Positions 23,944 through 32,256 of a stretch of 64,000 nt of DNA are shown here, piece by piece. How positions within the stretch are numbered: the stretch's first letter is position 1; each line of letters begins with the position of its first letter. The DNA comes from Verrucomicrobiota bacterium (GTDB lineage: Bacteria; Verrucomicrobiota; Verrucomicrobiia; Limisphaerales; JADJPG01): assembly GCA_016713365.1 (NCBI GenBank), contig JADJPG010000003.1, positions 124,001-188,000 on the forward strand. The letters are read 5' to 3'. Both the position numbers and the translations under genes were made by a program. The notes under the pieces were generated by a model. It worked only from the letters and a program-made list of their open reading frames with translations. It was not told the origin of the DNA and did not search any database.

Positions 23944-26359
23944 ACGGAAGTCGTCGCTCGCGTTTGGCTGCCTGCTCTGGTGGGCGCTGAATGGTTTCCC
24001 CACGACCGCGCAAGCGCAATTCACGCCGCCGGCGCCGATCAAGGTCACCAGCATCATCGTCAGCAATGTCGGCCCGCAGTCCGTGAGCGAATCGCTCGTG
24101 CGGGCGAACATCCGCATCAAGGAAGGCGACACGTTCAACCGGAACAGCCTGGACGATGATGTCCGGAATCTCTACTCGACGGGTTACTTCGAGAACGTGC
24201 GCGTGGCGGAGGAACGCCGGCAGGACGGCATTTCGCTGATGTACATCGTCTGGCCGCGCCTGAAGGTGACGGATGTTCTCTTCACCGGGAACAAGAAGTA
24301 CTCGAGCGCGAAGCTGATGAAGAAGATCACCAGCGTCGACAAGGTGAAGAAGGATCCCATCGGCAAGCCGCTGGATGAACGCCAGATCTTCACGGACGCG
24401 CAGGAGATCAAGAAGCTTTACGAAAAGGCCGGTTACCCGCGCACAACGGTGGTTCCGAAGGTGACGCCGGATGAACGTTCCGGACGCGCGACGGTGACGT
24501 TTGAAATCACGGAGGCGCCGAAGATTCGCATCTCGAACGTGGTGTTTGAGGGCGCGGATGCCTTCAAGCAACGCAAGCTGCGCAAGGTCTTCAAGACGCG
24601 CCGGCATTGGTGGCTTTCCTGGCTGACGCAGTCCGGCACGCTCAAGGAAGATCAGCTGGATGATGACAAGGAGCGCATCGCGGAGTTCTATCGCGACGCG
24701 GGCTACATTGATTTCGAACTGCTCGAAGTGAAGCAGGTGCCGCAGGGTCCGAAGAAGATGGAACTGCGCGTCGCCGTTTCCGAAGGCCGCCAGTACAAGG
24801 TCGGCGCGGTGGATTACAAGGGCGTGGCGCTGTTCCCCACGAACGACATCACGGCCAAGCTCAAGATGGGCGCCGGCCAGACCTTCACGCCGAAGGGCCT
24901 GAGCAAGGACATGGAGATCGTCCAGGATCTCTACGGCACGAAGGGCTACATCGATGCCCGCGTGGTGGCGCGCAAGAACGCCAACACGGAGACGGGCAAC
25001 ATGGACCTGGTCTACGACATCGATGAGCGCGACAAGGCGTTCATTGAAAAGATCGAGATCAAGGGCAACACGAAGACGAAGGATCGCGTGATTCGCCGCG
25101 AGTTGTCCGTGTCGCCCGGCGAAGTCTTCGACATGGTGCGCGTGAAGCGCAGCGTGGACCGCTTGAAGGGCTTGAACTTCTTCGACGACCAGTTCGGCGT
25201 CGATGCGCAGCCGGAGCCGACCGATGTTCCGAACCGCCGCAACCTGGTGGTGACGGTACGCGAAAAGAACACCGGCAACATCCAGCTGGGCGCGGGCTTC
25301 ACCTCGATCGACAGTTTGATCGGTTTCGTCGAAGTCACGCAGGGCAACTTCGATCTCTTCAACGCCCCGAGCTTCCAGGGCGCCGGCCAGAAGGCGCGCT
25401 TGCGCATCCAGATGGGCACGCAGCGCAAGGACGTGGTGGCGACGTTCGTGGAGCCGTGGTTCCTCGAACGCAAGCTGGAGCTCAGCACGGAGCTGTATCA
25501 TCGCGAGCTGAACTTCCTGAGCGATCGCGACACTTACAGCGAGCAATCCACCGGCATGCGCGTGGGCCTGACCAAGGCGCTGGGCACGGAGTTTCTCCGC
25601 GGCGGTCTGACTTACACGCTGGAAAGCGTGAACATCGACCTGAACGATAATCTGCACGGAGACATCGTTGTTCCCAACGGCAACGGCGGGCTCAACTTCG
25701 TCCCTGCCAACGTCTCCGAGGAAATCGCCCGCGAGGCCGGTCGCCGGCTCGTTTCCAAAGTCGGCACCTCGCTCATCTACGACACGACCGACAGTTATCT
25801 GCTCCCGACCAAGGGTTTCCGCTCGGAATTCCGCGCGGAACTCGCCGGCGGCCCGTGGGGCGGCGACGTGGATTTCTACAAGATCGAGCTAAAGCACGCG
25901 CAGTACGTGAAAGGCTTCTGGGAAGGTCACCTGCTCGAACTCGGCGGACGCACGGGCGTGGCGGAATCCTACAATGGCGACATTGATGTGCCGCTCTTCG
26001 ATCGCTTCTTCCTCGGCGGTCTCGATTCGCTCCGCGGCTATCGTTATCGCGACATTGGACCGCGTGATCGTTTCCGGGAACCGCTGGGCGGCGATACCTA
26101 CTGGTTCGGCACGGCGGAATACAGCGTGCCGATCGTGGAGCGCGTGCGCTTCGCGGCGTTCTACGATATCGGCATGGTCTACAAAGACTCGTATTACTAC
26201 AACTTCCACGAGTATGCGGACAACTGGGGTCTCGGCATCCGCCTGCTCCTGCCGATCGGGCCGCTGCGCCTTGACTACGGCATCCCCATCCACAACTCTT
26301 CGGGGAAGGCTGGCAGTGGCAAGTTCCAGTTCAGCGCCGGCTACCGACGCGACTTTTAA
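23915..26359 (+). CDS. bamA: Outer membrane protein assembly factor BamA
   Basis: An Omp85-family protein that inserts beta-barrel proteins into the outer membrane. A GTG at 23915 (or the adjacent one at 23918) starts a long signal peptide (SSLAFGCLLWWALNG to TTAQAQ). Five POTRA-like units follow (roughly residues 40-430, with LYSTGYFENVRV, IKKLYEKAGYP and LYGTKGYIDARVV), then a 16-strand barrel. The hallmark LRGYRYRDIGPR motif lies near residue 700, and the protein ends SAGYRRDF with a C-terminal Phe. It proves a diderm envelope. The start lies inside dnaB, and skp follows 12 bases after the stop. Confidence 0.95.
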   Translation: MVKTFRRIIRRKSSLAFGCLLWWALNGFPTTAQAQFTPPAPIKVTSIIVSNVGPQSVSESLVRANIRIKEGDTFNRNSLDDDVRNLYSTGYFENVRVAEERRQDGISLMYIVWPRLKVTDVLFTGNKKYSSAKLMKKITSVDKVKKDPIGKPLDERQIFTDAQEIKKLYEKAGYPRTTVVPKVTPDERSGRATVTFEITEAPKIRISNVVFEGADAFKQRKLRKVFKTRRHWWLSWLTQSGTLKEDQLDDDKERIAEFYRDAGYIDFELLEVKQVPQGPKKMELRVAVSEGRQYKVGAVDYKGVALFPTNDITAKLKMGAGQTFTPKGLSKDMEIVQDLYGTKGYIDARVVARKNANTETGNMDLVYDIDERDKAFIEKIEIKGNTKTKDRVIRRELSVSPGEVFDMVRVKRSVDRLKGLNFFDDQFGVDAQPEPTDVPNRRNLVVTVREKNTGNIQLGAGFTSIDSLIGFVEVTQGNFDLFNAPSFQGAGQKARLRIQMGTQRKDVVATFVEPWFLERKLELSTELYHRELNFLSDRDTYSEQSTGMRVGLTKALGTEFLRGGLTYTLESVNIDLNDNLHGDIVVPNGNGGLNFVPANVSEEIAREAGRRLVSKVGTSLIYDTTDSYLLPTKGFRSEFRAELAGGPWGGDVDFYKIELKHAQYVKGFWEGHLLELGGRTGVAESYNGDIDVPLFDRFFLGGLDSLRGYRYRDIGPRDRFREPLGGDTYWFGTAEYSVPIVERVRFAAFYDIGMVYKDSYYYNFHEYADNWGLGIRLLLPIGPLRLDYGIPIHNSSGKAGSGKFQFSAGYRRDF

Positions 26360-26371
26360 CCGTTTCGTTCT

Positions 26372-26995
26372 ATGAAAATGCTTCGTCCCCTCCTGATGCT
26401 TTCCTGCGCGGCCTGCCTCGTTTTCGTGCAACCCGCGACCGCCGCCGAACCCAAGATCGCCACCGTCGACCTCAAGAAAGTCTTCGAGGATTACTACAAG
26501 ACCAAGCTGGCAGACGCGGCGATCAAGGAAGAAGCCAGCGGGCTCGACAAGGATCGCAAGGCGCTGATCGAAGATCACAGCAAGGCGATGGAAGACTACA
26601 AGAAAGCGCTGGACGAAGCGAACAACCAGGCCATTTCCGCCGACGAACGCGAGAAGCGCAAAAAGGAAGCCGAGGGCAAGCTGATCAAGATTAACGACCT
26701 GCGCCAGACCGTGGAACAGTTCGACCGGACGGCGAAGCAGAATCTCGACGAGAAGCTCCGCATGACGCGCGAGAAGATTCTCAAGGAGATCAAGGACGTC
26801 ATCACCACGAAGTCGAAGGTCGGCGCCTTCACGCTGGTGCTGGACAGCAGCACGGCCGAACCCGCCGGACGCCCGCCCGTGGTGCTCTTCACGAACGGGG
26901 ATAATGATCTGACCGCCGCCGTTCTCGAAACGCTCAACGCCAACGCCCCGGCGGACCTTCCGAAGACGGACACCAAGAAGGAAGAGAAGAAGTGA
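26372..26995 (+). CDS. skp: Periplasmic chaperone Skp/OmpH family
   Basis: Carries unfolded outer-membrane proteins across the periplasm to BamA. There is a signal peptide (LLMLSCAACLVFVQPATAA), then the OmpH start KIATVDLKKVFEDYYKTKLA. A long charged helical region follows (KDRKALIEDHSKAMEDYKKA and onward), forming the coiled-coil tentacles. A small beta region ends it (FTLVLDSSTAEP, VVLFTNGDNDLT). The lysine-rich tail is unusual but low-complexity. It directly follows bamA, the standard arrangement. Confidence 0.92.
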   Translation: MKMLRPLLMLSCAACLVFVQPATAAEPKIATVDLKKVFEDYYKTKLADAAIKEEASGLDKDRKALIEDHSKAMEDYKKALDEANNQAISADEREKRKKEAEGKLIKINDLRQTVEQFDRTAKQNLDEKLRMTREKILKEIKDVITTKSKVGAFTLVLDSSTAEPAGRPPVVLFTNGDNDLTAAVLETLNANAPADLPKTDTKKEEKK

Positions 26996-29900
26996 GGCCT
27001 GGAATGCTCAATGACCAAATCCCAATGACCAAGGATGGCCGCATCACCGTGTCGAAAGGCCGGGCGGTTCCTTCCACTCCCAGGACATTGCGTAATTGTT
27101 CATTCGCCATTCTGTCGTCGCTCATTGGCTCGGTTCCACTCGCAGCGGCTGAGGCTGACTCGCCCGGCTCCGCCTCGCTTTCCCGCTTCGGCAATCTCCC
27201 GCTCTACTTCGAGGCCAATCACGGCCAGACGGATCAGAACGTCGGCTTCTACGCGCGCGGCCAGAATCACACCGTCTACCTGCGTCCGAATGGAGCGACG
27301 ATCGCGTTGAGCAGCGATTCGTCGTCCGCGACACAACCCTTCACGCGCCGTTACGCGACGAACAGCTCGGAAGTCCGTTTTGTTCACATGACGCTCCTCG
27401 GCAGCAAGCCGGCGGCGGCGTCCACGGGACTCGACCCGCTGTCCGGACGCGTCAACTACCTGCTCGGGAACAATTCCGCCCGCTGGCAGCAAAGCGTGCC
27501 GACCTTCGGCAAGGTGCAATACACCTCCGTCTACGAAGGCATCGATCTCGTTTACTACGGGAACAATCAGGAACTGGAATACGATTTTTACATCGCGCCG
27601 AAGATCGATCCTTCGGTGATCGCGCTGAAGTTCGATGGGGCCGACCGGTTGAGCCTTGATGCTGGCGGGAATTTGGTTCTCAAAGTCGGAGCCAACGAGC
27701 TGCATCAGAAAAAGCCCGTCGCCTACCAGACGATTGCCGGCAAACGCCGCGACGTCGCCGTCCGCTACGAGATTTCCGGTCAGCAGACCGTTTCCTTCGC
27801 GCTCGGCAGCTACGACGCCGCGCAGCCGCTGGTCATCGATCCGCTCCTGAGCTACTCGACATATCTCGGCGGCGCGAAGGGCGACATCGGCTGGGCCATC
27901 GCCGTGGACGCGGATGGTCGCGCCTACATCGCCGGCGATACGCTCTCCATTTTCAAGAAGCTCCCGACCTCCGGCCAGCAAACGAACTCCGGCGGCGGCA
28001 CGCGCTACGGTGGTGACGCGTTTGTGGCGCGCCTGGATTTCAACGAAACCAATCAGAGCCTCACGCTTGGTTACCTGACTTACTTCGGTGGCGACGGACT
28101 GGATTCGGCCATTGGCATCGCGGTGGACACGGATGGCGCGGCCTACATCACGGGCTACACCACCTCGACGAATTTCCCAACGAGCGCCGACTTCGGCAAC
28201 CCGGCCGCCTTCCAGCCGGAAATCGCCGGTGACACGGTGCTCTCCGTCTACAAGGGCGACATCGTCGGCAACTTCAACTCAACCTACCCCGACGCGTTCG
28301 TCACCAAGCTCGATACGAACGGCCTCGGCGTTTACTCGACCTACCTCGGCGGCGAATTGAGTGAAAGCGGAACGGACATCGCAGTCGATTCCACCGGCGC
28401 CGCCTACGTCGTCGGCTACACGGAATCCGCGCTGACCTTCCTCATCTCCAATCGGGTTGAAACCGCGCGCTGCACCAACGGCGTCTGCGGCACCCCCACC
28501 GCCGTCACCAACATCACCACCACTTCCCTGCTCGTCGCGAGCTCGACGGTCACCAACGATCTGGGCATCCAGCGTTCGACGACCAACACGCTGCAATCCG
28601 TCGTCACCACGACGCTGCTCAGCCCGATTAACGCCGCGCCTTACTTCACGGGATTTCCTGTCGCGAACGCCATTCAGACGAACAACGGCAGCCAGACGCT
28701 CTTCTCGGTGATTCGCACACGACTCGGCGACAAGCGTTTTGTTGAACCCGGAACCAACGTGCTCATCAACCTGGATACGCCAGCAGATTTCTTCATCACG
28801 AAGCTCTCGCCGGACGCCACGTCGTTGACCTACTCGACCTATCTGGGCGGAAACGACAGCGACCTCGGCACAGGCATCGCCGTAGCCCCTGATGGCAGCG
28901 TGTCGGTCTCCGGCTACACCATCTCCACCAATTTCCCAACCACGAATGCCTTCCAGTCTGCACTGAGTGGTGTTCGCGACGCAGCGGTGGCGAAGCTGAA
29001 TACTGCAGGCGACACGCTCATCTTCTCCACCTATCTCGGTGGCCGCGGCAGCGATACTGGTTATCGTCTGGCCGTTGATGCCGCAGGTGCGACCTACGTG
29101 ACCGGCGCTTCCGGCAGCACCGACTTCCCCAGCACGCCCGGCGCGCTCAATGGCGGCGGCGTCTTCGCCAGCACCAATACTTCCGGCAGCTGGCTGCTCT
29201 CCAGCAGCGGCCTCAGCCACACCATCGTCAGCGCGCTGATTGCCGACCCGTTCAATGCGGGGACGCTTTACAGCGGCACTCCACGTGGCGTCTTCAAATC
29301 CACCGATAGCGGCACGACCTGGGTCAACCTCAGCACCGGCCTCGTGAATCTCGCAGTCAACGCGCTCGCCATCGAGCCGCTCACCGGATCGCCCGTCTAC
29401 GCCGGAACTTCCGCCGGTCTTTATCAAAGCACCGACGGCGGCTTGAACTGGACCAACGCGGAACCCGAACTCGGTCCCAGCGACGTGCGCGCCATCTTCT
29501 TCGACTCCGCGACCGGGACGAATCTGTTCGTCGGCACTTCGTCCGGAGTTTACGCACGGACCAACGACACCAACTGGTCTCCGCGCACGAAGGGCCTGCG
29601 CAGCCGGTCCGTCCGCGTGTTGCTGGATGATCCGTCTTCTCTCCTCTACGCCGGCACCGATTCCGGCGTTCACAAGAGCACCAACTGGGGTGTGAACTGG
29701 ACTGCGATGAACAAAGGGCTGAAGACCACGAAGGTCCGTGCGCTGGTCATCGATCCCGCCAACGCTGCGACGCTCTACGCCGGAACCACAAAGGGAATTT
29801 TCAAGACCGTGGACGCTGGCACGAACTGGACCGAGCTCACCAACGGCATTGGCAAACGAACCATCAACTCGCTCCTGATCGATCCAGGTTCTTCCCTGAC

Positions 29901-30768
29901 ACTCTACGCCGGCACCACCAACGGCCTCTTCCGCAGCACGGACGCCGGCTCCTCGTGGTCCCTGAGCAATTCCAACCTGACGGCGGGCGACGTGACCAAA
30001 CTCATCTTCGCGCCGGGCAGCACCGACACGATTTACGCCGGCACACGCGGCACCAACTTCGCCGGCGGCACCAATGACGCATTCCTCGTGAAGTTCGCGC
30101 CGGACGGCCTCGCGCTCGAATACGCGCTGACCTTCGGCGGCAATCGCAATGATGAAGGCTGGGATGTCGCAGTGGATGGAGATGGAAACGCCTACGTCAC
30201 CGGCCAGACGGCTTCCCGCAATTTTCCGGTGCGCGGTCCGGCCGGGTCCTTCACGAACACCAGCACGATTTATCAGACCAACATGGCGGGAAAAATTGAC
30301 GCGTTCCTCGTGAAGATGAATGCCGACGGAAGTTCGAATGAGCTTTCGTTCTATCACGGCGGAAAGAAGACCGACATCGGACACAGCATCGCGCTGGACA
30401 CCGTCGGGAACGCCTACATCGTCGGTCGCACGGAGTCGACGAAGCTTCCCACAACGAACTCGCTGGTCACGCTCGATGACGACGCACTGAAGTTCAGCGG
30501 CAAACGCGATGCGTTCGTCACCAAGTTCCTGACCGGAACACCAGCGCTGAGCCTCGAACCTCTAATCACCGCATCGGCATCCGGCTCCGGCAGTTCGCTG
30601 ATTCGAGTCAGCTGGCCGGCCTCCTCCTACGAATTCCGTCTCGAAGCCCGCAACCCGAACGGCGGGGAATGGTTCCCCATAACAAAGCCGATCACGAAAG
30701 CCGGCGGACGCAGTCAGGTCATTCTGCCCGCGAGCTCCAGCACCCTGCTCTTCCGCCTGCGGATGTAA
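26992..30768 (+). CDS. Large exported beta-propeller protein (DUF7948-like, SBBP and BNR-like repeats)
   Basis: The N-terminal region (LPLYFEANHGQTDQNVGFYA, then RVNYLLGNNSARWQQSVPTF and VYEGIDLVYYGNNQELEYDF) is the DUF7948-type module that usually precedes SBBP propellers. SBBP repeats (TYLGG...D.G.AIAVD..G.AYI.G) follow, then a seven- or eight-fold BNR/sialidase-like propeller (about 29150-30040: FKSTDSGTTW, YQSTDGGLNW, FKTVDAGTNW), more SBBP, and a short Ig-like tail. It is a secreted surface protein of unknown target. The start is uncertain: GTG 26992, ATG 27025 or GTG 27049. The last best fits the signal peptide (FAILSSLIGSVPLAAA), and the DNA before it looks repeat-derived. Confidence 0.82.
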   Translation: MRPGMLNDQIPMTKDGRITVSKGRAVPSTPRTLRNCSFAILSSLIGSVPLAAAEADSPGSASLSRFGNLPLYFEANHGQTDQNVGFYARGQNHTVYLRPNGATIALSSDSSSATQPFTRRYATNSSEVRFVHMTLLGSKPAAASTGLDPLSGRVNYLLGNNSARWQQSVPTFGKVQYTSVYEGIDLVYYGNNQELEYDFYIAPKIDPSVIALKFDGADRLSLDAGGNLVLKVGANELHQKKPVAYQTIAGKRRDVAVRYEISGQQTVSFALGSYDAAQPLVIDPLLSYSTYLGGAKGDIGWAIAVDADGRAYIAGDTLSIFKKLPTSGQQTNSGGGTRYGGDAFVARLDFNETNQSLTLGYLTYFGGDGLDSAIGIAVDTDGAAYITGYTTSTNFPTSADFGNPAAFQPEIAGDTVLSVYKGDIVGNFNSTYPDAFVTKLDTNGLGVYSTYLGGELSESGTDIAVDSTGAAYVVGYTESALTFLISNRVETARCTNGVCGTPTAVTNITTTSLLVASSTVTNDLGIQRSTTNTLQSVVTTTLLSPINAAPYFTGFPVANAIQTNNGSQTLFSVIRTRLGDKRFVEPGTNVLINLDTPADFFITKLSPDATSLTYSTYLGGNDSDLGTGIAVAPDGSVSVSGYTISTNFPTTNAFQSALSGVRDAAVAKLNTAGDTLIFSTYLGGRGSDTGYRLAVDAAGATYVTGASGSTDFPSTPGALNGGGVFASTNTSGSWLLSSSGLSHTIVSALIADPFNAGTLYSGTPRGVFKSTDSGTTWVNLSTGLVNLAVNALAIEPLTGSPVYAGTSAGLYQSTDGGLNWTNAEPELGPSDVRAIFFDSATGTNLFVGTSSGVYARTNDTNWSPRTKGLRSRSVRVLLDDPSSLLYAGTDSGVHKSTNWGVNWTAMNKGLKTTKVRALVIDPANAATLYAGTTKGIFKTVDAGTNWTELTNGIGKRTINSLLIDPGSSLTLYAGTTNGLFRSTDAGSSWSLSNSNLTAGDVTKLIFAPGSTDTIYAGTRGTNFAGGTNDAFLVKFAPDGLALEYALTFGGNRNDEGWDVAVDGDGNAYVTGQTASRNFPVRGPAGSFTNTSTIYQTNMAGKIDAFLVKMNADGSSNELSFYHGGKKTDIGHSIALDTVGNAYIVGRTESTKLPTTNSLVTLDDDALKFSGKRDAFVTKFLTGTPALSLEPLITASASGSGSSLIRVSWPASSYEFRLEARNPNGGEWFPITKPITKAGGRSQVILPASSSTLLFRLRM

Positions 30769-30783
30769 CCGCACCGGGCGGGA

Positions 30784-31974
30784 TTACTTCACGCCCTGGT
30801 TCAGATAGATCTTCAGGTTCTTGGTGGCCCGGCCGGCAGCCACGATGTCGAGCTTCCCGTTTCCGTCCAAATCGGCGAGGCACAGATCTTCGCACGCCAT
30901 CGTGTTGTCATCGATCAACGTTTGCTGCCACTTCGTCCCCTCTGCATCGACCGGCGTGAACAGCTTGATGCCCACCTTTGCCGTCGGACGATTCATCGCG
31001 CGCCAGCCCACGACAATTTGATCGCGTCCCAAGCCGGACAAATCTCCACAAGCCAGCGCGTGACCATCGATCAGTGATTCATCGAGCAACGTGCGGTTCC
31101 AAAGTTTTTTCGCGTCCGCACCGGAGGATGGCGGCGTGTAGAGCACCAGGTTGTTCCCGTGCATCGGCTCCACCGTGGCGACAAAGCGTTTTCCGGCGCC
31201 CAACTGACCGGCGCGGACTTCCCCTGCCCCGCCGCTTTCCGTTCCGGAGATCTGCGTCATCGAAGCGGCGCCCGGACCGACCTCCATCAGGAACACTCCT
31301 TCCTTCCCGCCCACGAGCATCTCTTGAGCGGCATCGGCGTCCCACTGGATGGGATCGAAGTTGTGCGTCTTGTGCATCGATTCATCCAACGTCTCCACCT
31401 TCCACGGCTCACGAACATTCGCCGGCTTCTGGTAACGAATGACCTTCACGCCGGCGCCTTCGCCCGTGGCCGGCTTGTTGCCGCGCCCATGCAACGGCAC
31501 CATCACGAGATTGTAAGCGCCCTTGTCGTTCTGCACCCAGCGCATGCGATGAACCGTCGGCTCATGCGGCAACGGCACCGGTTCCCATTTCTGCGTCCGG
31601 TCCGCTGGCGGAACGAGATAGAACACCGCGCCGCTGTTGAGCGTGTCGCCGGGATTCCAGCCCGCGCCCACGGCGACTTCGCATTTCCCGTCGCCGTCAA
31701 TGTCCTGCGCCGCGATGCACACGTGATCTTGCGGCGTGAGGTTTTCCGCCATGACATGCTTGGCCCAGGACGGGTTCTCGTACCAAACAATGAGATTCTT
31801 GTCGGCGAGTAGAATGTCGGGCTTCTTGTCGCCGTTCACATCCGCGACGGTGACGCCGTAGCCGATTTGGACCTTGGTATCGACATCGACCGCCTTGAAG
31901 GTCGCCACGGGAACTTCCGCCGCAAGAGTGGCGCATTGGGCGGCGAGGAGAGAGAGAAGGATTCTAGTTTGCAT
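30784..31974 (-). CDS. Exported FG-GAP/VCBS repeat protein
   Basis: The ATG at 31974 gives the signal peptide MQTRILLSLLAAQCATLAA. Repeats with calcium-binding-like loops follow: VTVADVNGDKKPDILLADK, AQDIDGDGKCEVAVGAG, LACGDLSGLGRDQIVVGW and LADLDGNGKLDIVAAG. This is the FG-GAP/VCBS (integrin-like propeller) pattern, and WYENPSW is typical of the Verrucomicrobia/Planctomycetes subgroup. The function is unknown, probably ligand or polysaccharide binding outside the cytoplasm. It is convergent with the SBBP protein, 15 bases apart, and no terminator is seen between them. Confidence 0.82.
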   Translation of the reverse strand: MQTRILLSLLAAQCATLAAEVPVATFKAVDVDTKVQIGYGVTVADVNGDKKPDILLADKNLIVWYENPSWAKHVMAENLTPQDHVCIAAQDIDGDGKCEVAVGAGWNPGDTLNSGAVFYLVPPADRTQKWEPVPLPHEPTVHRMRWVQNDKGAYNLVMVPLHGRGNKPATGEGAGVKVIRYQKPANVREPWKVETLDESMHKTHNFDPIQWDADAAQEMLVGGKEGVFLMEVGPGAASMTQISGTESGGAGEVRAGQLGAGKRFVATVEPMHGNNLVLYTPPSSGADAKKLWNRTLLDESLIDGHALACGDLSGLGRDQIVVGWRAMNRPTAKVGIKLFTPVDAEGTKWQQTLIDDNTMACEDLCLADLDGNGKLDIVAAGRATKNLKIYLNQGVK

Positions 31975-32256
31975 AAGCACCTGTCGTGAGTTCGCCGGTA
32001 GTTATGGAACCGCCCTCGGAAGATTCAAACCTATTCGTCGCTTCAGACCCGTCACAGCCACAACCCCTTCCATCATTCCGTTCCCAACCGAGGTATGCCG
32101 CGAGAGTGACCTGCCCGAAATTAACAGAATCCCAGTTGCCAGCTGGGGATCTTTGTGGCTAATACCATCGAGTCTTCCGACCGATTCTAAGGGGTCATAT
32201 TGCCCGCGGAGTCCATGTCGTTGTTTCGCATGATCTGGTGTGGGTAATTGTTTTGT

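Noticed and set aside
28279..30384. 701-codon open frame on the minus strand inside the SBBP protein gene
   Set aside because: It is a shadow frame. The plus-strand protein has clear propeller repeats, and the minus frame has none.
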